NCBI GenBank assembly: GCA_023391005.1
Contig: JAEWBS010000043.1
Span: 14,099 to 78,098 of the forward strand
Length of the DNA: 64,000 bases
Direction: 5' to 3'
DNA from: Bacillota bacterium
GTDB taxonomy: Bacteria > Bacillota > Clostridia > Oscillospirales > Ruminococcaceae
Part shown: positions 24,914-33,491 of the stretch, piece by piece
How positions within the stretch are numbered: position 1 is the stretch's first letter
Layout of the letters: every line of letters begins with the position of its first letter
The notes under the pieces: model-generated
Seen by the model: the letters and a program-made list of their open reading frames with translations, nothing else
What the model was told of the DNA's origin: nothing
Database searches by the model: none
Program-made: the position numbers and the translations under genes

Positions 24914-24942
24914 CAGGGGGCGTCTCAGCGAGACGCCCCCTG
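24914..24942 (-). terminator. Intra-operon hairpin between binding protein and permease genes
   Basis: CAGGGGGCGTCTC (24914-24926) is perfectly complementary to GAGACGCCCCCTG (24930-24942), with a 3-base loop. It sits between the NikA-like gene and nikB-like gene without a T-run, so it probably stabilises the 3' end of the abundant binding-protein message or causes partial termination. Confidence 0.65.
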
Positions 24943-24971
24943 CATCAACTATGCTTGCGCCCGGCGATGCA

Positions 24972-26600
24972 TCAGTTAAAATACATCTCTGCAAACGGCA
25001 CCTCGTACTGTGTCTGAGTAAAGGTAACCCCCTGCAGGTCGGCGCGATAGATCGCCTTGTTGCACTCGTAGGTCAGCGGAATATACACCGCGTCCTCATG
25101 CAGCCGCGTCAGAACAAAGGTGTAGAGCGCCTGCCGTCTGGCCTCATCGGTGGAAACAAGAATCTCGGTGATGGCGGCGTCAATCTCCGCCTTATCTTCC
25201 AGACCCTGCTGGGCGGCGTAGTCGCCGTAAACCGGCGCGCGCATGGCGGCCAGAGAGGATTGCGGGTCGTAGGGTGTCCCCCAGCAGATGTTGAACACCA
25301 TGTCGAAGTTGCCCGCCTTCATGTTGTCGCGGTAGGACTGTTCCTCCTCACCGTGAATGTTCAGGCTGATGCCCAGCTTGCGGTATTCGCTCTGGAGATA
25401 CTCGGCGATGGCCCGCTCGGTGACGCTGTCGCTGTTATACAGGAGGCCCAGCTCCAGCCGGGTACCGCCCTTGGCGCGCACGCCGTCCGCGCCCTTCTCC
25501 CAACCGGCCTGCGTCAGCATCTCATCGGCGCGCGCGGTGTCGTAGCCATACGCCGTCAGACCCACGTCGCAGTAGGGCGTGCTGGTCGAAAAGAGGGTGT
25601 CGGCCGGCTTTTCGAGCCCGTAAAAAATGCCGTCGGACAGCGCCTGCTTGTTGGTGGCATGCTGTAAAGCCTGCCGCACCGCCTTGTCGACCAAAATGCC
25701 GTTGTTGGTATTCAGGACAATTTGACGGGTCGAGGTCGGCTCAGACAGGGCGACCGAGAATTTATCGCTGTCCTTGTACTGATTGATGGCCTCGGCGTCG
25801 ATCATGTTCTTGCCGAAGATTAAATCAATTTCGCCCTTTTGCAGCGCCAGAATACGCGTCTGATTGTCGGGGATGACCTTGACGGTGATTTTCTTGATCG
25901 CGGGCTTCTCCCCCCAGTAGTTCTCGTTGCGCTCAAAGACGGCGTATTCGTCGGTCACGAAATCTTTGAGCACATAGGGGCCGGTGCCGATATAGCCGTT
26001 AACACCGTCCTTGGTGCTGCCGTCCTTCATGGCGGCGGGAGAAATCATCGCGAAGGGGCGGGTGACGCCCAGCTCGGTCAGCATGGGGTAATAGGGCTCG
26101 GAAAGCTCGATGACAAAAGTCTTTTCGTCGGGCGCCGAGACCCCCACCAGCAGATTCATCATCTCCAGCCATGTGTGGCGGGCCTTGTTCTCAATGATGG
26201 CGTCAAAATTGGCCTTGATGGCATAGGCGTCGCAGGCTTCGCCATCCGAAAAGGAGATGCCCTCCCGGATGTGGAAGGTATAGACCTTGCCGTCGCCGCT
26301 GACCTCCCAACGCTCAGCAAGCCCACCCTCATAGCCGTTTTCGGTGATGTTGACAAGGGTTTCGTACAGCATCTCCTGTGCGTACATTTCACCGGCATAG
26401 AGATGGGGATTCAGGTCGCGGATGTCGCGGTAGTTGACAAAGATCAGCTCGTCCCGAACAGCGGCGGGGGTGTCTGCCGCAGAGGCACCCGGATTCGCAT
26501 TTGATGGGGCGTTAGGCGTGCTTGACGCGCCGCAGCCCGCCAGCATCGTTAAAGATAAGGCCACGGCCATGAGCGCGGCGGATAGACTTCTTTTTCGCAT
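24972..26600 (-). CDS. Extracellular solute-binding lipoprotein, NikA-like
   Basis: 542 aa from ATG 26600 (GGAGG 7 bases upstream). Signal peptide with lipobox LTMLAGCG. Similarity to NikA is clear along the chain: LNPHLYAGEMYAQEMLYETL, HTWLEMMNLLVGV, FERNENYWGEKPAIKKITVK, NTNNGILVDKAVRQALQHAT, ADTLFSTSTPYCDVGL and WGTPYDPQSSLAAM. It captures the ligand (Ni2+ complex, metallophore or short peptide) outside the cell and delivers it to the NikBC-like channel. NikA of E. coli binds nickel as a His or metallophore complex; whether this protein does cannot be read here. The presence of an amidohydrolase in the operon makes an organic ligand likely. Confidence 0.88.
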   Translation of the reverse strand: MRKRSLSAALMAVALSLTMLAGCGASSTPNAPSNANPGASAADTPAAVRDELIFVNYRDIRDLNPHLYAGEMYAQEMLYETLVNITENGYEGGLAERWEVSGDGKVYTFHIREGISFSDGEACDAYAIKANFDAIIENKARHTWLEMMNLLVGVSAPDEKTFVIELSEPYYPMLTELGVTRPFAMISPAAMKDGSTKDGVNGYIGTGPYVLKDFVTDEYAVFERNENYWGEKPAIKKITVKVIPDNQTRILALQKGEIDLIFGKNMIDAEAINQYKDSDKFSVALSEPTSTRQIVLNTNNGILVDKAVRQALQHATNKQALSDGIFYGLEKPADTLFSTSTPYCDVGLTAYGYDTARADEMLTQAGWEKGADGVRAKGGTRLELGLLYNSDSVTERAIAEYLQSEYRKLGISLNIHGEEEQSYRDNMKAGNFDMVFNICWGTPYDPQSSLAAMRAPVYGDYAAQQGLEDKAEIDAAITEILVSTDEARRQALYTFVLTRLHEDAVYIPLTYECNKAIYRADLQGVTFTQTQYEVPFAEMYFN

Positions 26601-26697
26601 TGTGTTTCCTCCAAGTTTCAAAAGTACTTGGAAAGTATAACACGGTTAGCGATGACTTACCAATACGGATTTGCACCGGTCTCCCATAACGATTTGT

Positions 26698-26856
26698 TAT
26701 AGCTAAGCCCCGTGAAAGTCGATACAGGATTTGTGAGGATATGTTGTGGCTGGCAAGGCGGAGAACGTAGGGTGGCCGACGCCCATCAAGGCCAACAACG
26801 TAGTCAGGTACAAATACGCCCCAAAGGCGGCTCGATCTTTAAGGGGTTTAGCTATA
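26698..26856. mobile_element. MITE-like element with 25-bp imperfect terminal inverted repeats
   Basis: A 159-bp stretch begins TATAGCTAAGCCCC and ends GGGGTTTAGCTATA; the arms stay similar for about 25 bases (AAAGTCGA against TCGATCTTT). It encodes nothing convincing, and internal G/C-rich segments can fold. Its right end overlaps the last codon of the LysR gene, whose TAG stop (26852-26854) lies inside the inverted repeat. TA duplications at the ends are possible. Confidence 0.65.
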
Positions 26857-27754
26857 GGATGTCCTGAAACTTCTCCACCAGCCACCGCGCCGATTCGCTC
26901 AATTCCTGCTCCTCGGGGTGGACGTAGCCCAGCACCAAAAACGGCTCGCAGTTATTGATACGCAGCGCCTTGATGGTATATTGTTCATACGGCGGGTGTA
27001 AAAAATCAATGCCCACGCTGCAAACATCGGTGTGGAGCAGCAAATCGATACTCAGGTGATCGCTGTTGGTATACATGGCATAATGCAGATCCTCGGTGCC
27101 GAGGGTACCCACACTCACCTGCGCCAGATGGTGCTCCATCGAAAAATAGTCGCGGATGCCGCGCACAAAGCGCAGCTGTGAGAGCTCGGAAAAATCGATG
27201 CTCTCATCCCCCCAGCGGGGATGGTTCGGCCCCACATAGACGCAGGCCTCCTTGGTGTCGACAGCTTCAAATTGCAGCTTTTTATGGGTGAGAATGTGCC
27301 GGAAGGTCTGAAGCTGCTTCTGCGCCACATAGACAATGCCTATTTCAGAAATGCCCTCCGAAACATGGTTGCAGATTTCCTCCACCGTCCCCTCCCGGTG
27401 CTCGACGATATAGCGGTCGCCCCACAGCTTATAATAGTCGGTCAGCAGCCGCGCAATCATGTTGCTGGGGTAGGAGGAGAGGGAGAATTTTCGCCCCTGA
27501 TTGTGATCTGCCAGCGCGCTGATAAAAGCGGCGTCGCTAAGAATGTGGCGCGCATATTCCAATACCCGCTCGCCGTAAGGCGTCGGATGCACCCCTCTGC
27601 CGGTGCGCTCTAAAAGCGGTCTGCCCAGCTCGGTCTCCAGCGTACGGATAACCTTGCTGACATTCGGCTGAGAGGTATAAAGGCACTCCGCCGCTTTGCT
27701 CAGGCTCCCATGCTGACAAGCAACCACAAAAAACTCCAACTGACGAAACTCCAT
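26852..27754 (-). CDS. LysR-family transcriptional regulator
   Basis: 300 aa from ATG 27754, with GGAGG 8 bases upstream; upstream in-frame starts lack a site. N-terminal winged helix-turn-helix: MEFRQLEFFVVACQHGSLSK then AAECLYTSQPNVSKVIRTLE; the rest is a LysR effector-binding domain (about 90-295). It lies directly upstream of, and on the same strand as, the NikA-like operon and is a likely regulator of it. The stop codon falls inside the terminal repeat of a MITE-like element, so the natural C-terminus may have been altered by insertion; 300 aa is still a normal length. Confidence 0.9.
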   Translation of the reverse strand: MEFRQLEFFVVACQHGSLSKAAECLYTSQPNVSKVIRTLETELGRPLLERTGRGVHPTPYGERVLEYARHILSDAAFISALADHNQGRKFSLSSYPSNMIARLLTDYYKLWGDRYIVEHREGTVEEICNHVSEGISEIGIVYVAQKQLQTFRHILTHKKLQFEAVDTKEACVYVGPNHPRWGDESIDFSELSQLRFVRGIRDYFSMEHHLAQVSVGTLGTEDLHYAMYTNSDHLSIDLLLHTDVCSVGIDFLHPPYEQYTIKALRINNCEPFLVLGYVHPEEQELSESARWLVEKFQDIL

Positions 27755-27877
27755 CCCATATGCCTCCATATCCCAATCGCCAAAGTTAGCATTTACTAAC
27801 CAAGATTGTAGCAGACTTTGAGGCAGCGTGCAAGCGCGTATTTTGGAACCGGGCACTGCCCTCGTGCCCCCATCGGT

Positions 27878-27992
27878 AAAGCAAATTAGATATCTGCTTA
27901 TATAACAAAGCCTAAACCCTATAAACAAAGACTTTAAGGCAAAGAAAAGATTTTCAAATTTTATTCAATCTCAATTAGACTGTTTAAATTAG
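27878..27992. repeat. Dispersed repeat, copy A (partial)
   Basis: Carries ACAAAGCCTAAACCCTATAA, a TTCAAATTTTATTCAA-like stretch and CAATTAGACTGTTTAAATT, in the same order as the copies at 32325-32464 and 61660-61800 but more diverged. It lies upstream of the LysR gene. Confidence 0.5.
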
Positions 27993-28028
27993 AATTCAAA
28001 TTTCAAAACCCTATTTATTTAGTATCTG

Positions 28029-28270
28029 AGGCGGTGTTTACAACCTCTCAACCCAGTAGAATATAAAACCAAAGCGCCGTCGTATCCAAACGTACTCACG
28101 GTTGAACCGGCGGCGCTTTTAAATGAATTTATCTTTTATTTACAGTATTAATTTAATACGATTTGCCTTTTTGATTGATAATTGATAGCTGCAACAAGGG
28201 CGTAAAAGCCGTGTAAGGTAAGGTAACTTTTACGCCCCGTCGCAAAAAGAAGTGGAAAGGAGAAGTTGTT
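28029..28270. repeat. 242-bp direct repeat, unit 1
   Basis: About 242 bp that recur at 29098-29340, same orientation, at very roughly 80-85 % identity by eye. Each unit has two hairpins: one of the AAAGCGCCG...CGGCGCTTTT type (28071-28120) and one of the GGCGTAAAAG...CTTTTACGCC type (28199-28236). It ends in AAGTGGAAAGG-GAAGTTGTT. The two units bracket the gene at 28361-29074. The hairpins could end transcripts in either direction. Confidence 0.8.
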
Positions 28271-28360
28271 CTAAAATGCCTTGACTGGTTGTGGTCCTAA
28301 CCGTTATCGTTGCCGGAATTACCATTTATAGCTTCCGGCGAGAAATCGCACCGCCATATG

Positions 28361-29074
28361 TTAACTGCCACTATCTACATAACTTACAACGTTAGAGTCA
28401 CTGCCGGATGGCGCAACGCTACTGTCCTTGACAAGAACACTTTTGGGAGGAGCCTCAACTGGCGTTTCATCAACGGGAGGTCTGTCAATAGTCGACATAA
28501 ATGTATTTACAGCGTGAACAAGTTCAGGAGATTCATTGACATACGCAAAGGAGGTTGTTAGTCTCCATGCTGTATTCTCACCATCCCCTGCCCTTTTCCT
28601 GCTGAGAACCCTTATAACCGCAATCAGCTTATCATCGTAAATCCAAAATTGGGTATGCCCTTGCCGACAACTGTCCGCTATAAAGATGGGCTTGTCGCTA
28701 ATAAATATGATATTTATTTGTTCTCCCCATTTGCCCCAATAAAGATTATCCCCCGAAGGGTTCCATAGAATAGACCTGAATTCAGCTCCAGTAAGGATTC
28801 CGACAAGCTCCTCGGCTTGCTGTTGTGTAAGCGTTGTAGTCGGCGTACCTAAATCCCAAGTAATCTCAGCTCTATCAAAGTCAGCCGACAGCAGTTCTTC
28901 TGTGGTAAAGTTGCCGAAATAAGGCTTGATGTCAAAGTCGTTTATCAAATAGCAGTAGAACCAATACAGAGGACCACACCATGTCAACCAAAAGGCTAAT
29001 AACAAAATGCCGATGACAATGGCGATGGCCCTGCGTTTATTAAGCGCTGCTTTTTTGATAAATTTCACTTTCAA
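28361..29074 (-). CDS. Single-span membrane-anchored protein, unknown
   Basis: Up to 237 aa. The start is a TTG at 29074 or, two codons later, a GTG at 29068, with AGTAGGGG just upstream. A basic N-terminus (KKAALNKRRA) precedes one transmembrane helix (about 16-45, with WLTWCGPLYWFYCYL). The rest is extracytoplasmic, with SADFDRAEITWDLGTPTTTL, a WNPSGDNLYWGKWGE segment and a Pro/Ser-rich tail. No family recognised. It is bracketed by the two 242-bp repeats, which suggests the whole gene plus spacer was once duplicated. It may belong to the cell-envelope set encoded upstream (29464-31920). Confidence 0.7.
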   Translation of the reverse strand: MKVKFIKKAALNKRRAIAIVIGILLLAFWLTWCGPLYWFYCYLINDFDIKPYFGNFTTEELLSADFDRAEITWDLGTPTTTLTQQQAEELVGILTGAEFRSILWNPSGDNLYWGKWGEQINIIFISDKPIFIADSCRQGHTQFWIYDDKLIAVIRVLSRKRAGDGENTAWRLTTSFAYVNESPELVHAVNTFMSTIDRPPVDETPVEAPPKSVLVKDSSVAPSGSDSNVVSYVDSGS

Positions 29075-29097
29075 CCCCTACTTTTCGTTGCGGTATA

Positions 29098-29340
29098 AGG
29101 CAGTGTTTACGAGCTCTATCAGTAAAATATAACGTCAAAGCGCCGTTGTATCCAACCGTACTCACCGTTGGATGTGGCGGCGCTTTTAATTTAAACGAAT
29201 TTATCTTTTATTGCAATATTAAATTTAATGCGGTTTACCTTGATTGATAATTGATAGTTGCAACAAAGGCGTAAAAGCCGTGTAAGGTAAGGTAACTTTT
29301 ACGCCCTGTCGCCAAAAGAAGTGGAAAGGGGGAAGTTGTT
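29098..29340. repeat. 242-bp direct repeat, unit 2
   Basis: Matches unit 1 (28029-28270) in order and orientation: GTGTTTAC start, the AAAGCGCCG/CGGCGCTTTT hairpin, TGATTGATAATTGATAG, the GGCGTAAAAG/CTTTTACGCC hairpin, AAGTGGAAAGG end. It lies just upstream of the 28361-29074 gene and may hold its promoter. Confidence 0.8.
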
Positions 29341-29463
29341 GTAGAAAAAATGCAATTGAACCGCGCCAAAATAGCACCAAACCATACAACAATATCAAGC
29401 AAACGCATTCTTGCGGTTGGTTAGGTATTATGATGGCAATTCACATCAATTTAAAAATGATTT

Positions 29464-29760
29464 CTATGAAATCATTCGGATAATAGATGAAACAGTCAAA
29501 GCGATTAACATAATAGTGTAGATACCGATCATTCCATTTTGCTTTTTATCGCGCTCTGGTTTAAATATTATATAGATCGGTATCAAATACACTATTCCAA
29601 TAATTGCTACTATTAGTCGGGGAAATAATGCGATAACCGGGATATCTGGCATTACAACAATTGCGCAAGACAGTGCTAGTAACACAAGGTATATTTTAAA
29701 AACACCTTTTGATTCTAAGATATCCTCATGTATTTTGGAAAAATCAAACTTACGCATCAT
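29464..29760 (-). CDS. 98-aa membrane protein, unknown
   Basis: A short cytoplasmic start (MMRKFDFSKIHEDILESKG) then about three hydrophobic segments (residues 20-40, 45-66, 76-97) with a KPERDKKQNG loop between the second and third. It has no clear relative. An upstream GGAGG-type site is not evident, so the start is uncertain. It lies on the same strand as the secreted protein at 29892-30320. Function unknown. Confidence 0.55.
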   Translation of the reverse strand: MMRKFDFSKIHEDILESKGVFKIYLVLLALSCAIVVMPDIPVIALFPRLIVAIIGIVYLIPIYIIFKPERDKKQNGMIGIYTIMLIALTVSSIIRMIS

Positions 29761-29891
29761 ATTTTTAACTCTTATGCCGTGATATTTTAAAGATCATTGG
29801 TAGGTATGGGTCATAAACATATACACGCCTTCTGACGTGCCATCCACTTTTCTCATATCCCGTATCCCGATGATGGCCATTCGCCCATTCT

Positions 29892-30320
29892 TCAAATGCT
29901 CAACGAATTGGAAGTCGCCTGCGCTGTTTCCGACCCGATTGTCACCGAAACACGGGTGCGATAGGTTGTACCGCTGACGCCCGTATAGCTTTTGTACACA
30001 AGCAAACTTCCAGTGCCGCTGATGCTCCACGATTTTACCGACTGCCATTTACCCGACGCATATTTTTCGAGATACATAGTTCCTGTGATTTTTGCAGAGG
30101 GGGTCTCCGCCGTGACAGATACCTCCGGATATAACGTAGTGCCCTCTGCGTCAATTCTTGGCGCTATTTCGCTGATATTTACCCAAAAAGGCGTAACGAT
30201 GACATCACCAAGGCCGAGAGACTGCACATTGCGGGGCTGCGCCGCTGGAGTTGTGATTGCCATACTACCGGCAATCATAAGAACGGTTGCGATTTTTACT
30301 GCTGCTTTTTTCATTTTCAT
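29892..30320 (-). CDS. Small secreted protein, unknown
   Basis: 142 aa, with a clear AGGAGG ahead of ATG 30320. N-terminal signal peptide (KKAAVKIATVLMIAGSMAIT, cleavage probably after TTPAAQ). The mature part is rich in Ser/Thr and beta-strand prone (ITGTMYLEKYASGKWQSVKS; YKSYTGVSGTTYRTRVSVTI), a pattern of small Ig-like exported proteins found in Clostridia. No Cys, so not a lipoprotein. It is downstream of the sigma/anti-sigma pair on the same strand and could be a target or passenger of that switch. Confidence 0.75.
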   Translation of the reverse strand: MKMKKAAVKIATVLMIAGSMAITTPAAQPRNVQSLGLGDVIVTPFWVNISEIAPRIDAEGTTLYPEVSVTAETPSAKITGTMYLEKYASGKWQSVKSWSISGTGSLLVYKSYTGVSGTTYRTRVSVTIGSETAQATSNSLSI

Positions 30321-30392
30321 AAAAAATCCTCCTTGTTGTTATTAGGCTTTCACCCATATAACGCACAAAGAGGACAAAAAGGGACATATTTT

Positions 30393-31382
30393 TTAAAAAT
30401 TTTTTAAAAATCTTAAATTTTTAGCAATTTCTATAATTTCTGCATAGTCAAGATTACCTAATATTCGGCATTCAATATCATTCTCGAACCAAACAAGGTA
30501 CGTCTTATTATCGGTTTGCCAAGTATATGCTTCAAAATTTTTGAATTCAATGCGCTGCAATTCAGAATTTTCAGTGTTGTAATATGTTTTGATTTCTGAC
30601 TTAGAAGTCTCAAAAGATACTGTAAGCATTTTATCCTTATCGTTGCTTACAAAGTTATATTTAAGCATATTTCTGCTTTGAAAGACGTCGCTTATCTCAT
30701 ATCCTTCCGGAAGGTATCCGAATACAACATCACTCTGACTTAGAGCTGTCGACGTAACGGGTTCCTCGGTTTGCGTTGTAAAAATGCTGAATTTGGGGAA
30801 TGTCTCCACAACCCAATTAAGGAATTTTTGTCTCCATTGGGCGTTCACCACAAGTGCGGTCGAGAAGCTGATGGCACAAATAAGAATAAACACCGCCACC
30901 CGTTTCATAACGACGATTGCCATGTTCGTAGATTTTTGAACGGCTCTGATCAGCTTTAGCTTCTTTCTGAAGGCTTTGGAATACTTCGGGATACGCCATA
31001 CGTCCGACGCGTCTTGGGCAATATATTCCGAAAGCGCCGCTTCACAAGCTAGCTTCATAGAATGATCATCAATCACGGCGTCATCCAACCCCATAATGTG
31101 CGATAACAGGTTTCTGACATACCGCAGCCTGCCGGCGGAATGCGTCGTTACCAGTAAGGCGTCAGTGTCTTCGGGCGAAAAGTTGAAATAATACCTAAAG
31201 AAAAGCGTATTGATATATTCTGTCGGCAGTGTCGTTATCTTCTGAGCCAGTGTCGCAACTTCTTCCGCGGCGAGCGACTGAACCGGCATATCGTTAAAAG
31301 CAGACCGCTCAAGCATTTCAAAATCGTTCAGCAGCGCTTGCCTGCACACGTCGCTCATAAAATCATTAAACGTGCTGGGCAT
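30393..31382 (-). CDS. Membrane-anchored anti-sigma factor-like protein (C-terminal DUF4367-like)
   Basis: 329 aa from ATG 31382, with GGAAGGTG 6 bases upstream, overlapping the end of the sigma-factor gene by 17 bases. The N-terminal half is cytoplasmic (helical, with PTEYINTLFFRYYFNFSPED), one transmembrane helix lies near residues 171-190 (VAVFILICAISFSTALVV), and the extracytoplasmic part has FGYLPEGYEISD and LVWFENDIECRILGN, as in DUF4367 domains paired with ECF-type sigma factors. It probably holds the sigma factor at the membrane until a surface signal arrives. Overlapping genes support this pairing. Confidence 0.75.
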   Translation of the reverse strand: MPSTFNDFMSDVCRQALLNDFEMLERSAFNDMPVQSLAAEEVATLAQKITTLPTEYINTLFFRYYFNFSPEDTDALLVTTHSAGRLRYVRNLLSHIMGLDDAVIDDHSMKLACEAALSEYIAQDASDVWRIPKYSKAFRKKLKLIRAVQKSTNMAIVVMKRVAVFILICAISFSTALVVNAQWRQKFLNWVVETFPKFSIFTTQTEEPVTSTALSQSDVVFGYLPEGYEISDVFQSRNMLKYNFVSNDKDKMLTVSFETSKSEIKTYYNTENSELQRIEFKNFEAYTWQTDNKTYLVWFENDIECRILGNLDYAEIIEIAKNLRFLKNF

Positions 31383-31920
31383 TTTTATCACCTTCCTCAT
31401 AAAAGGCACGCAGTTTTTTAAGTATACGATATCCTCTTTTTTTAGCTGTTTCTTCATTAATATCCAGTAATGCAGCAATCTCTTTGAAGCTCATATCATT
31501 GGCATAGCGCAACTGGACAAGATACTTTTCTTCATCAGAAAGTCTGTCGATGGCTAACAGCAATTGTGTCCTATCAATACTTTGAACCCAGATATCTTCA
31601 ATCTCAGAATAATCGCCATCATAACTCGCCTCAAGCGACTCAATAGGGATGGACTTCATTCGTTTTCTCAAAATATTGGTGGATTCATTCTTTACTATTA
31701 CAACGCAGTAAGGTGTGATTTGGGGACCGGGCAGTTTGGCTATTTTTTCAATGTGGTCCATAATTTTTAAAAAGGCCTCTGAAACGGCTTCCTCCGCGTC
31801 CGAGTGCGAGCGCAGTATTTTAAAGGATATGTTATAGAGTTTCACATTGGATTCTTTAAATAACTGATTGACCAGTTCTTTCTCGCTATCTGACAGAACG
31901 CCCAAAAATATGATAAACAA
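31366..31920 (-). CDS. RNA polymerase sigma factor, sigma-70/ECF family
   Basis: 184 aa from a TTG at 31920 (GGAGGTG 6 bases upstream). Region 2 is visible at SFKILRSHSDAEEAVSEAFL with KIMDHI following, and region 4 at DRLSDEEKYLVQLRYANDMS plus FKEIAALLDINEETAKKRGY, the DNA-binding helix pair. It is of the small clostridial type that directs envelope or stress responses. Its stop overlaps the anti-sigma-like gene. Target promoters were not identified. Confidence 0.88.
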   Translation of the reverse strand: MFIIFLGVLSDSEKELVNQLFKESNVKLYNISFKILRSHSDAEEAVSEAFLKIMDHIEKIAKLPGPQITPYCVVIVKNESTNILRKRMKSIPIESLEASYDGDYSEIEDIWVQSIDRTQLLLAIDRLSDEEKYLVQLRYANDMSFKEIAALLDINEETAKKRGYRILKKLRAFYEEGDKNAQHV

Positions 31921-32209
31921 ATTTTCACCTCCAAAGTCAGGTTTTATCGCGTTTTAAAATCTAATATCAAAAAACCGATTCTTATTGATTTTTCATAGAT
32001 ATTCTCGACAGATGTTGGCACAAGGGATATTATAGCAGACAAATTGGATTTGTACTAAAAATTATATACAAAAGGTTCTGATTATTAATTTTAACCATAA
32101 ATACAATTTACTTAAAACTAATCTTGAAAGAGCAGATACGAACATGGAAAGACAATGAAGTCTCTTCTGCCTCAACACAACAACAGCACGCAATAATAAG
32201 ATTTTATAC

Positions 32210-32258
32210 GAAACGAGCCTCACTTTTCGAAAGAGATTCGAAAAGTGAGGCTCGTTTC
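32210..32258. terminator. 21-bp perfect hairpin
   Basis: GAAACGAGCCTCACTTTTCG (start of the 21-base arm 32210-32230) is fully complementary to 32238-32258, with a 7-base loop. It lies about 210 bases beyond the IclR gene stop on the minus strand. The flanks are A-rich on one side only. Confidence 0.55.
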
Positions 32259-32324
32259 AAAAAGCAAAGAGAAAACGGTCTAAATTGAACAAAAAGGTTC
32301 TGAAATGGCGTTTTTCGCCTCGGA

Positions 32325-32464
32325 TTTTAGCGATTTTTAAGCAAAGCGGATTGGACACGCTACTATATGCAAAGCCCTGAAACCTTATAAACATAGGCTT
32401 TGGGCAAAGAGAGGGGCTTCAAATCTTTATTCAGTCCAATTAAATTGTTCAAAATTTGAAGGCC
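32325..32464 (-). repeat. Dispersed repeat, copy B, at the end of the IclR gene
   Basis: Shares with copy C (61660-61800) the order TTTTAGCG, AAGCAAA, ATTGGACAC, AAAGCC...GGCTTT hairpin, CTTCAAATC, CAGTCCAATTA and TTGTTCAAAATTTGAAG. The outermost CTTCAAAT/TTTGAAG arms form a terminator-like stem next to the IclR stop codon, so the repeat may double as its terminator. Confidence 0.6.
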
Positions 32465-32470
32465 ACAGCA

Positions 32471-33244
32471 TTAGCCCAAAATTAAATTTCGTTCTTCTTC
32501 CAGACGGCGGGCAGTCTCCATGGTCTCAGCCCGGATGACATCCATTCCTTTTTGAAACATCCGTTTTTCTTCGCCCAGCACCGCCAACGAATAAAGCGCC
32601 CTGCCTTGGCTGCTTCGGATTGGCACCGAGACCGAAGCGATCCCTTCGTTTTGCTCTGAGACCGAGATGCAGTAACCCTGACTGCGGATTTTGTTCAGCT
32701 CTTGGCGCACCTTTTCTTTTTCTTGCTCGCCATAGGAGGTAGCAGGAAATGTCTGCGCCAGTGTGGCCTCAATGAAATCTTCGCTCTGCCAAGCAAACAG
32801 GGCTTTGCCCGTGGAACCCCGAATCAAGTTGCTCACCCGCCCCACCTTGGACTCGATCCGCAGCATATTCGTCGACTGTACCTTTTCCACGCAGATGGGC
32901 ACGCCGTCCACCATGGCGGTTAGTACCACATCCTCATTGTATAAATCGCGCAGCCGATGCATTTCCCGCAGGATGAGCTCCTCAGTGGTGATATTGCGTG
33001 TCACCATAGTGGACACCCGCAAAATGCGGGTACCCAGTTTATATTTGCCATTGGGCGTATCCTGAACCAGCCAGTTTTGTCGCAAAAGCGTCTTGACAAT
33101 GTTAAAAGTGGTGGTCTTTTGCAGGCCTAACTCTTTACTAATTTCAGCAATACCCAAATATTGTACGTCGAGCTTACTGTACAATTCCAAAATGTTAACG
33201 GCTCTTATAATTGAATTGATGTATTGAGGTTCCTTTTCTGCCAT
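32471..33244 (-). CDS. IclR-family transcriptional regulator
   Basis: 257 aa; AAGGAGA lies upstream of ATG 33244. N-terminal winged helix (INSIIRAVNILELYSKLDVQ, then EISKELGLQKTTTFNIVKTL) and a C-terminal IclR effector domain with VGRVSNLIRGSTGKALFAWQ and GYCISVSEQNEGIASVSVPI. Family members such as AllR regulate ureide and aromatic catabolism. It is the last gene of the ureide operon 33492-40056 and is its likely repressor; a palindrome overlapping the operon promoter (40166-40182) is a candidate site. Confidence 0.92.
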   Translation of the reverse strand: MAEKEPQYINSIIRAVNILELYSKLDVQYLGIAEISKELGLQKTTTFNIVKTLLRQNWLVQDTPNGKYKLGTRILRVSTMVTRNITTEELILREMHRLRDLYNEDVVLTAMVDGVPICVEKVQSTNMLRIESKVGRVSNLIRGSTGKALFAWQSEDFIEATLAQTFPATSYGEQEKEKVRQELNKIRSQGYCISVSEQNEGIASVSVPIRSSQGRALYSLAVLGEEKRMFQKGMDVIRAETMETARRLEEERNLILG

Positions 33245-33491
33245 CTATTTCTCCTTGCCGCACCTGTCAACGCATAATGGAAAGGCGCAAGTAATTTTCC
33301 TGTTGCTTATGGCTAAGTATACCAAATTAGCGGCAAAAGTAAATCATATTTTCTCATGTCCCTACACTTTTGCGTTAAGCGGCCAAAAATTCTTCTGCTT
33401 GTCAATAAAAGACCCTTTCGAGCGGTATCTGAATATACTCCCGCCCCGCTTTAAGGGGTCAACCGCTTAAGCTGGCGCAGACAAAGGGTCG

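Larger units (their letters stand above)
31921..32470. other. Intergenic region between sigma factor and IclR genes
   Basis: About 550 bases with no supported gene. It contains the 21-bp hairpin at 32210-32258 and a dispersed repeat copy at 32325-32464. The A/T-rich stretch 31930-32160 presumably holds the sigma-gene promoter, but no clear -35/-10 pair was singled out. Confidence 0.5.
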
